From an uncultured Phascolarctobacterium sp. (GTDB taxonomy: Bacteria; Bacillota; Negativicutes; Acidaminococcales; Acidaminococcaceae): DNA of 13,424 bases. The DNA lies in NCBI GenBank assembly GCA_949287345.1, contig CASEGD010000034.1, positions 1 through 13,424 of the forward strand, written 5' to 3'. The notes under the pieces were generated by a model. The model worked only from the letters and a program-made list of their open reading frames with translations, was not told the DNA's origin and did no database searches. Positions 6,778 to 12,869 of this stretch are shown piece after piece. Numbering within the stretch: the first letter of the stretch is position 1; every line of letters begins with the position of its first letter. A program made the position numbers and the translations under genes.

Positions 6778-7779
6778 ATGAACAAAAAATTGTTACGCAG
6801 GCTGCTGCTGGTTTTTGTAATTATTGTCCTGATTTCGGCGGCAGTTATCTACTTTACATTTGATATAAGGGCGCTTCAGTATTTAACCATGTTTAAACCC
6901 TGGAGCATTGCGGCTGCCTTTGGCATTCTGGCTGTAGGGCTTATTTTTGACGGCCTGAGGCTGATGACACTGGCGCGCGTTACTGATGAACGCCTGAGCG
7001 TTAAAGAGGTTATCAATGTAGTTTTAAGCAATTACTTTCTGGCGGTGCTTACGCCGGGCGCAAGCGGCGGCGCCATAGCGCAGATTATGTTTATGAAACG
7101 CGCTAATGTGCCTGTTGCCAAAGCGACGGTAATTGTTTTTGTGCGCACGATTATGTCGATAACCTTTTTAATTCTGCTGGTGCCGGTTGTGCTTTACAGC
7201 GACCCGTTCCTGAGCGAATGGATGCCGCCTGCCGTGATTGCCACGGTATCGGTAATCTTTATTTCCATACCGGTTGCCGTTGTGCTTTTAATGCGCACGC
7301 GCTATCCGGAGTTCTGGCTGGTTGCGCTGACAAGCAAGTTTTCGCACGATTACCGGCGCAAATGCTTTAACAGCTACAACGAATTTAAAAAAGCGTCGTT
7401 CATTATCGGCAGGCACCCGCTGATGGTGCTGCGTGCCTTTATTGAATCCGGCTTCAGCCTTTTGGGCATTTACGCAACCGTGCCGATGTTCTTCCTCGGC
7501 ATGAACATCCAGTTTGACTGGTTACAGGTAATGGGGCGCATGGTACTGCTGAACCTTGTGTTGTACTTTTCGCCGACGCCGGGCGGCAGCGGCATTGCCG
7601 AAGCCGGTTTCCTTGTGCTGTTTACCGCGCTTCTGCCGGAAGGCACTGTTGGCATTATGGCCGTTTTATGGCGCTTTACCGCGGAATATTTTCCGTTTTT
7701 GCTGGGCGCGTTCGTTTCCGTCCGCGCGTTCGGCTCCAATATTATGTCTGCCAATAATCTGAAAGAGAGAGACAGTTGA
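6778..7779 (+). CDS. Flippase-like integral membrane protein (UPF0104/LPG synthase TM family)
   Basis: A polytopic inner-membrane protein of 333 residues with about eight or nine hydrophobic segments. It matches the family described as lysylphosphatidylglycerol synthase transmembrane region or flippase-like domain. Family motifs are LTPGASGGAIAQIMFMKR (91-108), PTPGGSGIAEAG (266-277) and RFTAEYFPFLLG (299-310). It lacks the cytosolic aminoacyl-transfer domain of MprF, so only the membrane part is present. Such stand-alone proteins are often next to glycosyltransferases and are thought to move lipid-linked intermediates across the membrane. Here it sits between a deacetylase and an epimerase/ArnT pair, suggesting it flips an undecaprenyl-phosphate-sugar. 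It starts 2 nt after the deacetylase stop and its last bases overlap the next ATG, so expression is probably coupled. Confidence 0.8.
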   Translation: MNKKLLRRLLLVFVIIVLISAAVIYFTFDIRALQYLTMFKPWSIAAAFGILAVGLIFDGLRLMTLARVTDERLSVKEVINVVLSNYFLAVLTPGASGGAIAQIMFMKRANVPVAKATVIVFVRTIMSITFLILLVPVVLYSDPFLSEWMPPAVIATVSVIFISIPVAVVLLMRTRYPEFWLVALTSKFSHDYRRKCFNSYNEFKKASFIIGRHPLMVLRAFIESGFSLLGIYATVPMFFLGMNIQFDWLQVMGRMVLLNLVLYFSPTPGGSGIAEAGFLVLFTALLPEGTVGIMAVLWRFTAEYFPFLLGAFVSVRAFGSNIMSANNLKERDS

Positions 7780-8714
7780 TGAAATTACTTGTTACGGGCG
7801 GCGCCGGTTTTATCGGCTCGCACCTGTTGGCGCACCTTGATGCGCAAAAAGAACATGAAACCGTGGTACTTGATAATCTTTCCACAGGTTTGCCAAATCA
7901 CGTCCCGCAGGGCATGAAGCTTTGCGTGGGCGATATTTGTGATTTGGGCACGGTTGACAAGCTGTTTGCTGCGGAAAAATTTGACGCTGTTATTCACTTT
8001 GCGGCGCAGACGATGGTGCCGTATTCCTTGCAGCACCCGCAGGAGGATTGCAACACCAATCTTATCGGCCTGCTGAATATTTTGGAAAGCTGCCGCAAGT
8101 ACGGCGTAAAAACCGTGGTATTTTCTTCCAGCGCCGCCGTTTACGGCGATAACCCAAACATCCCGCTGGCGGAGGATTTACCGCTTATGCCGACTTCCTG
8201 CTATGGCATTACCAAAATGACCAGCGAGCATTACCTGCGCATGTATCACGATTTGTACGGCATAAACAGCATTGTGCTGCGCTTTGCCAACGTGTACGGC
8301 GAGCGTCAGGGCGAAGGTGGGGAAGGCGGCGTTATCAGCATTTTCTGCAAGCTGCTGGTGCAGGATAAACCGCTGACTGTGTTCGGCAACGGTGAGCAGA
8401 CGCGTGATTTTGTTTACGCCGGTGATATCGCCATAGCTGCCGCCAAAGCATTAAACCTTAAAGGCTTTAACGTAATTAACATTTCCACCGGCAGGGAAAC
8501 CTCGCTGAACGAGCTTTTAGGCGCGTTTAAATCCGCCTGCGGGCATGATTTAACGGTAAACTATGCGCCTGCGCGCGAGGGCGATATTTTCCGCTCGGTT
8601 TTAAGCAATGATAAACTTAAAAGCCTGCTCGGCTTTGTGCCGCAAATGGACATTGAGCACGGCATACCCAAAACCTACAACGACTATTTAACACGCCGGA
8701 AGGAAGGTAATTGA
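7779..8714 (+). CDS. NAD-dependent sugar-nucleotide epimerase (GalE-like)
   Basis: Short-chain dehydrogenase/reductase of the extended type, 311 residues. The NAD-binding GGAGFIG lies at residues 7-13, the active-site serine region FSSSAAVYG at 115-123, and the catalytic YxxxK at Y142 and K146 (YGITK). RFANVYGERQG (168-178) and FGNGEQTRDFVYAGDIA (202-218) are typical of UDP-glucose/UDP-GlcNAc 4-epimerases. The likely reaction is C4 inversion of UDP-Glc or UDP-GlcNAc, and the choice cannot be read from motifs alone. In this cluster, UDP-GalNAc production would feed the adjacent deacetylase and ArnT-like transferase (inference). The ATG at 7779 shares its A with the upstream TGA; an in-frame TTG at 7776 is less likely. 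The stop also overlaps the next gene's ATG by 1 nt. Confidence 0.85.
   Translation: MKLLVTGGAGFIGSHLLAHLDAQKEHETVVLDNLSTGLPNHVPQGMKLCVGDICDLGTVDKLFAAEKFDAVIHFAAQTMVPYSLQHPQEDCNTNLIGLLNILESCRKYGVKTVVFSSSAAVYGDNPNIPLAEDLPLMPTSCYGITKMTSEHYLRMYHDLYGINSIVLRFANVYGERQGEGGEGGVISIFCKLLVQDKPLTVFGNGEQTRDFVYAGDIAIAAAKALNLKGFNVINISTGRETSLNELLGAFKSACGHDLTVNYAPAREGDIFRSVLSNDKLKSLLGFVPQMDIEHGIPKTYNDYLTRRKEGN
8698..8707 (+). promoter_or_regulatory. Ribosome binding site of the ArnT-like gene
   Basis: GGAAGGAAGG lies in the last codons of the epimerase, 6 nt before the ATG at 8714. It favours that ATG over the in-frame TTG at 8711. Confidence 0.7.
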
Positions 8715-10225
8715 TGAAAAATTTAAACCTGCAAAGCCTGATTATTATTGCAGTTTTAGTGTTTGACCCGGACGAACCCGTTTATGCGGAGACGGCTCGC
8801 GAAATGATTAAGTACGGCGATTTCCTCTCGCCGCGTATTTTTGATAACTATTGGTACGACAAGCCGCCGATGTATTACTGGCTCGTCAGCATTTCCTTCG
8901 GACTGTTCGGAGATGGCGAAGCTGCGGCGCGTTTCCCGGCCGCGTTGATGGCGGTTGCTACCAGCGTTATGCTGTATTTTTCTGTCAGCAACATCTTCAG
9001 CGAGCGCGCAGGTTTCTGGGCTTCCATCGTTTTAACTACCTGCGTGGAATTTTTCTATCTGGGCAAGGCTGCCGTTACCGATACTACGCTGCTGTTTTTT
9101 ATGACGGCAGCTCTTTTGTGTTACCTGCATAAATGGTACTGGGTAATGTACATCGCCATGGCGCTGGCAACCGTTACCAAAGGGCCTATCGGCATTGTCT
9201 TCCCAGGTGCGATAATTTTTCTGCACCTTGTGTTTACCGGCAACCTGCGCGAAATTTTAAAAATGCACGTTATCCGCGGGCTGGTGCTGTATTTTGCCAT
9301 TGCCGCACCGTGGTACTACTTAATGTATCAGGTGCACGGCATGGATTTCATCAACACTTTTCTGGGCTTTCATAACCTTACGCGCTTTACCACGCCGGAA
9401 CACCCCGACCGCGTACTGTGGTGGTATTATCTGCCGGTAATTATCCTCGGCATGTTCCCGTGGACGGGCATATTATTGCAATCCCTGCGCGCATCGATAT
9501 CCGAAGCCAGCAGCGATGAGCTTGAAAAAATGTCCTTCTTCAATATCTGGTGGGTGTTTGTTTTGCTGTTCTTCAGCATTTCGCAGACTAAACTGGTTTC
9601 CTACATTCTGCCGATGTTCCCGGCATTAGCAATAATCGTCGGCTGGAACTTGGCAAGGCTTGAAAGCCAGCGCGGCGAATCGCTTATATCGTGGGTTATC
9701 GGTACGGCTGTAATGTTCGGCCTGCTTGGCGTTGGCTGGTACATTGGCGGGCAACAGCTGCCGGAAGCAGCTTTGGAAGCCAGTGTTTTAAGCGGCACGA
9801 CCATTGTTATCGGGCTGGTAATTCTGTGGTTCCTGTGGCGTGAGCGCGACGTAATTTTTGCAGGCTATCTGCACGCGGCTATGGGCTTTTTAACCATGCT
9901 TATTGCGTTTTCGTTCATCCTGCCGCCGGTAGCTGATAAATTCAGCGTTAAAACCATGGCGGCGGAATATGTTGCAACCTGCGATACAACTAAAACGGTT
10001 TACGTTGATAAGTTCCTGCGCCCGGGCTTTATGTATTACACCGGCATAGCGGGCGAGGAGATGCTGCCGAAAACCGACGCTTTAAAGAACGCTGTTACCA
10101 ACGCAGCGCCGAAGTACATTGTAGTGCGCCGTCTGGAATTTAAGCGCCTGCAAAATCCGGAAGCAGTCCAGAATCTGCGCATTGTTAAAGAAAAAGACGG
10201 TATTATGATTTTAGAAAAATATTGA
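8714..10225 (+). CDS. ArnT/FlmK-like GT39 glycosyltransferase, shortened N-terminus
   Basis: Polytopic inner-membrane transferase of the PMT/ArnT family, which moves a sugar from undecaprenyl phosphate to lipid A on the periplasmic side. The 503 residues carry the catalytic first-loop acidic motif DPDEP (18-22) followed by YAETAREM and YGDFLSP. Further motifs are YDKPPMYYW (48-56), VTKGPIG (154-160), HNLTRF (220-225) and SQTKLVSYILPMFPA (290-304). A soluble periplasmic domain ends the protein (about 405-503). The first membrane helix looks truncated: only about 10 hydrophobic residues (LIIIAVLVF) precede DPDE, against about 30 residues in Salmonella ArnT. Some 13-20 residues appear missing in frame near 8759-8764. 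Context suggests galactosamine or a related aminosugar as donor, but the donor cannot be determined. It ends the cassette, just before a terminator hairpin. Confidence 0.85.
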   Translation: MKNLNLQSLIIIAVLVFDPDEPVYAETAREMIKYGDFLSPRIFDNYWYDKPPMYYWLVSISFGLFGDGEAAARFPAALMAVATSVMLYFSVSNIFSERAGFWASIVLTTCVEFFYLGKAAVTDTTLLFFMTAALLCYLHKWYWVMYIAMALATVTKGPIGIVFPGAIIFLHLVFTGNLREILKMHVIRGLVLYFAIAAPWYYLMYQVHGMDFINTFLGFHNLTRFTTPEHPDRVLWWYYLPVIILGMFPWTGILLQSLRASISEASSDELEKMSFFNIWWVFVLLFFSISQTKLVSYILPMFPALAIIVGWNLARLESQRGESLISWVIGTAVMFGLLGVGWYIGGQQLPEAALEASVLSGTTIVIGLVILWFLWRERDVIFAGYLHAAMGFLTMLIAFSFILPPVADKFSVKTMAAEYVATCDTTKTVYVDKFLRPGFMYYTGIAGEEMLPKTDALKNAVTNAAPKYIVVRRLEFKRLQNPEAVQNLRIVKEKDGIMILEKY

Positions 10226-10237
10226 CGGAATGATTAT

Positions 10238-10275
10238 GGCGGTTTTGAGAAATCAAAGCCGCCAATCTTTATTTT
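10238..10275 (+). terminator. Hairpin terminator after the ArnT-like gene
   Basis: GGCGGTTTTGA (10238-10248) pairs with TCAAAGCCGCC (10253-10263) over 11 bp with one G-T wobble. The loop is the stable tetraloop GAAA. The tail AATCTTTATTTT is T-rich but broken, so termination may be incomplete. It lies 13 nt after the stop codon. Confidence 0.7.
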
Positions 10276-10296
10276 AAGGCACATTTATGGTATTAT
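10268..10296 (+). promoter_or_regulatory. Possible promoter of the phosphatase-mtnP-mtnA-ahcY operon
   Basis: In the 108-nt gap, TATTAT (10291-10296) can serve as a -10 box with a poor -35 (about 10268-10274, TTTATT-like) at near-standard spacing. A new promoter is expected after the hairpin and before the strong ribosome binding site at 10322, but the -35 is unconvincing. Confidence 0.3.
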
Positions 10297-10321
10297 TAAA
10301 AGATAAAGCCCATGTGATTTT

Positions 10322-10327
10322 AAGGAG
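10322..10327 (+). promoter_or_regulatory. Ribosome binding site deciding a GTG start
   Basis: AAGGAG lies 6 nt before the GTG at 10334 and supports that start for the HAD phosphatase gene. Confidence 0.8.
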
Positions 10328-10333
10328 ATTTTT

Positions 10334-10996
10334 GTGAAGATAAAGGGAGTTTTATTTGACCTTGACGGCACGCTGGTAAACACCACGCCGCTGATTCTGG
10401 AATCGTTCCGCCATACGTTCAGGCAGTTTGGCATGCCGGTCCCAAGCGACAGCGAGCTGGTTGCCGGTTTCGGCCTGCCGATGCGCACCGCCGTTAAGGC
10501 TTACATGCCGGATGAAATGGCAGACGAGTTTTGCGATGCCTACCGTGCCTATCAACGCACGCGGCACGATGAGCTGATAGAAGGCATTGACGGCGTTAGC
10601 GAAACACTTTCCACATTAAAGCTGTGCGGCATAAAAATGGCGGTTGTTACTTCCAAAAAGCGCCCGGCGGCAATCCGCGATTTGGGCTGTTATGATTTGG
10701 TAGAATACTTCGATACCATCATCGCCTGTGACGACTGCGCCGAAAACAAGCCTTTGCCCGGCCCAAGCCTGATGGCGCTCAAACGTCTTGGCTTAAACGG
10801 TACAGACTGCCTTGCGGTCGGCGACAGCCCTTATGATTTACAAAGTGCAAGGGCGGCAGGCTGCCAAACGGCTGCCGTGCGTTACACCAGCTTTGACTGG
10901 TCTTTTATTTTAAACGAGGGCAAACCGGATTACGTTTTAAACAAAATGACCGACTTACTGACTTTGATAGATACTTTAAACAAACAGGAGGATTAA
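10334..10996 (+). CDS. HAD-superfamily phosphatase (PpaX/Gph-like)
   Basis: Cytoplasmic phosphatase of the haloacid dehalogenase superfamily, 220 residues. All four HAD motifs are present: motif I FDLDGTLVNT (8-17, nucleophile D9 and acid/base D11), motif II VVTSKK (104-109), motif III lysine K139 in NKPLPGP, and motif IV GDSPYDL (163-169, D164 and D168). A helical cap (about 15-85) between motifs I and II places it with phosphoglycolate phosphatase and pyrophosphatase PpaX. The true substrate cannot be read from sequence. It is separated from mtnP by 1 nt, so it is probably translated with that gene. This suggests, without proving, action on pentose phosphates made during methylthioadenosine or 5'-deoxyadenosine salvage. 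Housekeeping phosphoglycolate or pyrophosphate removal is the alternative. Confidence 0.85.
   Translation: MKIKGVLFDLDGTLVNTTPLILESFRHTFRQFGMPVPSDSELVAGFGLPMRTAVKAYMPDEMADEFCDAYRAYQRTRHDELIEGIDGVSETLSTLKLCGIKMAVVTSKKRPAAIRDLGCYDLVEYFDTIIACDDCAENKPLPGPSLMALKRLGLNGTDCLAVGDSPYDLQSARAAGCQTAAVRYTSFDWSFILNEGKPDYVLNKMTDLLTLIDTLNKQED
10986..10991 (+). promoter_or_regulatory. Ribosome binding site of mtnP
   Basis: A perfect AGGAGG inside the end of the phosphatase gene, 6 nt before the mtnP ATG at 10998. It fixes that start and suggests coupled expression. Confidence 0.85.
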
Positions 10997-10997
10997 C

Positions 10998-11795
10998 ATG
11001 CGCAAAATAGCAATTATCGGTGGCACCGGCGTTTACAGCCCGGATGCGCTGGCAGGATTTGAAGAAAAGGTTATTGCCACGCCTTACGGCGACGCGCTTT
11101 GCAAAATTGGCACGCTGCACGGCAATCAGGTAGTGTTCATTACCCGCCATGGCGTGGGGCATAGCGTACCGCCGCACAAAGTTAATTACCGCGCCAATAT
11201 CTGGGCGCTGAAAAGCCTCGGCACGGAAGAAATTTTTGCCACCACGGCAGTCGGCTCTTTAAACAGAGAGATGAAAGCCGGGCATTTTGTTGTGTGCGAC
11301 CAGGCGATTGACTTTACCAAAAGCCGCGTCAACACCTTTTACGATACGCCGGAACGCGGCGTGGCACATGTGGATTTTACCAACCCGTACTGCCCGCGCC
11401 TGCGTGCAAAAGTTATCAAATGCCTAGAAAAAACGGCAATCCCGTTTCATAAAACAGGCTGCTATGTCTGCACGGAAGGCCCGCGCTTTGAAACCGCAGC
11501 CGAAATTAAAATGTTCGCCATGCTGGGCGGTGACCTTGTTGGCATGACCAACCTGCCGGAATCCGTACTGGCGCGCGAAGCCGAAATGTGCTACACCAAC
11601 TGCAGCATTGTTACCAATATGGCAGCAGGCATTTCACCGACGCCGCTGAGCCACAGCGAAGTTGTGGAAGCAATGGCGCAGAGCGGCAAAAACATGGCAC
11701 AGCTGATTGAAGCCTTTATTGCCGATAACAACGAGGACACTGAAAGCTGTAACTGCGCGCACTGCATGGCAGAATTCGGCGGTTTTAAACTGTAA
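10998..11795 (+). CDS. mtnP: MTA/MTI phosphorylase family protein (MtnP-like)
   Basis: Purine-nucleoside phosphorylase family enzyme that splits 5'-methylthio- (or 5'-deoxy-) nucleosides with phosphate, giving a base and the pentose 1-phosphate used by MtnA. It has 265 residues. Motifs are GGTGVY (8-13), ITRHGVGHSVPPHKVNYRA (48-66), CDQAIDFT (100-107), TEGPRFET (159-166) and GMTNLPESVLAREAEMCY (182-199). The base-recognition segment reads TNMAAG (206-211). Human MTA phosphorylase has TDYD here, with Asp220 and Asp222 reading adenine; N207 and A209 instead resemble 6-oxopurine enzymes, so methylthioinosine may be the real substrate. The C-terminal tail has CNCAHC (251-256), similar to the CxC seen in archaeal relatives. 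mtnA begins 9 nt downstream. The family call is firm; base specificity is inferred. Confidence 0.92.
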   Translation: MRKIAIIGGTGVYSPDALAGFEEKVIATPYGDALCKIGTLHGNQVVFITRHGVGHSVPPHKVNYRANIWALKSLGTEEIFATTAVGSLNREMKAGHFVVCDQAIDFTKSRVNTFYDTPERGVAHVDFTNPYCPRLRAKVIKCLEKTAIPFHKTGCYVCTEGPRFETAAEIKMFAMLGGDLVGMTNLPESVLAREAEMCYTNCSIVTNMAAGISPTPLSHSEVVEAMAQSGKNMAQLIEAFIADNNEDTESCNCAHCMAEFGGFKL

Positions 11796-11804
11796 GAGGC
11801 AGCT

Positions 11805-12869
11805 ATGGTTAAAACAATGGAATGGCAGCATGACGCGCTGGAGATTTTAGACCAGACGAAGCTGCCGGTGGAAATAAGTTTTATAAAATGCACAACTTAC
11901 CTGCGCATTGCCGAAGCCATTAAGAGGCTGGAAGTCCGCGGCGCGCCCGCTATCGGCGCTGCGGCAGGCTTTGCCATGGTGCTGGGCTGGCAGCAGCTTA
12001 TGCGTGAAGGCAGGCCAAATTTACAGGCTTTTGCCGCTGTACGCGATGAACTTACCGCCGCCCGCCCGACAGCAGTAAACCTTGCGTGGGCAGCCAACAA
12101 ACTCTACGCAAAAGCGGATGAACTGGCAGGGCAGGGCAAAATGCCGGATGAAATTGCAGCACAGATGGAAATGCTTGCCATAAAAATTTACGATGACGAT
12201 ATCGCCTGCAATAAAAAGATGGGCGAGTACGGCGCAGAGCTTTTGCCGCCGCATACCCGCATCCTGACGCACTGCAACGCCGGTGCGCTGGCAACCTGCG
12301 GCTGGGGTACGGCGCTTGGCGTTATCCGTGCGGCGCACGCACAGGGCAAAATTGACATGGTTTATGCCGATGAAACCCGCCCGCTTTTACAGGGTGCGCG
12401 CCTGACGGTGTGGGAGCTAATGCAGGATAACATCCCGGTAACGGTTATTACCGACAACATGGCGGCGTGGACGATGAAACAAAAAGGCATTAACGCTGTC
12501 GTTACCGGTGCGGATCGCATTGCCTTAAACGGCGATACCGCCAACAAAATAGGTACTTACGGCGTGGCACTGGCGGCCAAACACCACGGCATACCGTTTT
12601 ACATTGCCGCTCCTGTCAGCACGTTTGATTTTAATATCGCCACAGGGGCGGATATACCGATTGAAGAACGCAGCGCGGACGAAGTTAAGCGCTTGCAGGG
12701 CGTTGTAACAGCGCCGCAGGACGCACTTGCCTTTAACCCCGCGTTTGACGTTACGCCCGCCGAACTTATAACAGGCATTATTACCGAATACGGCGTTATC
12801 AAGCCGCCTTATTTGGAAAACATAAAAAAATTGCAGCTTAAAACCAAGGAGGAAAATTTTAATGGATAG
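11805..12869 (+). CDS. mtnA: S-methyl-5-thioribose-1-phosphate isomerase
   Basis: Converts 5-methylthioribose 1-phosphate to the ribulose 1-phosphate in methionine salvage; relatives also accept 5-deoxyribose 1-phosphate. The 354-residue length fits the family. Motifs are VRGAPAIGAAAGFAM (44-58), ILTHCNAGALATCGWGTALG (153-172), YADETRPLLQGARLTVWEL (187-205), ITDNMAAWTM (215-224) and VTGADRIALNGDTANKIGTY (233-252). C157 and D237 match the catalytic Cys160 and Asp240 of the Bacillus subtilis enzyme with a constant offset of 3. AAGAGG (11794-11799) precedes the ATG at 11805; a second ATG at 11817 is possible. Placement after mtnP means the two steps are co-encoded. The later salvage genes mtnB, mtnW, mtnX and mtnD are absent here. 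The last 8 nt overlap the ahcY start. Confidence 0.95.
   Translation: MVKTMEWQHDALEILDQTKLPVEISFIKCTTYLRIAEAIKRLEVRGAPAIGAAAGFAMVLGWQQLMREGRPNLQAFAAVRDELTAARPTAVNLAWAANKLYAKADELAGQGKMPDEIAAQMEMLAIKIYDDDIACNKKMGEYGAELLPPHTRILTHCNAGALATCGWGTALGVIRAAHAQGKIDMVYADETRPLLQGARLTVWELMQDNIPVTVITDNMAAWTMKQKGINAVVTGADRIALNGDTANKIGTYGVALAAKHHGIPFYIAAPVSTFDFNIATGADIPIEERSADEVKRLQGVVTAPQDALAFNPAFDVTPAELITGIITEYGVIKPPYLENIKKLQLKTKEENFNG
12846..12852 (+). promoter_or_regulatory. Ribosome binding site of ahcY, inside mtnA
   Basis: AAGGAGG lies 9 nt before the ATG at 12862 and within the last mtnA codons. It shows that the original start of ahcY is at 12862 even though that frame now stops after 19 codons. Confidence 0.8.

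Noticed and set aside
7776..7778. TTG codons just before ATG as starts for the epimerase (7776); the same pattern occurs at 2195 and 8711.
   Set aside because: In each case the ATG 3 nt downstream is the stronger initiation codon, and at 2198 and 8714 it also sits at a good distance from the ribosome binding site. The TTG forms would only add one residue.
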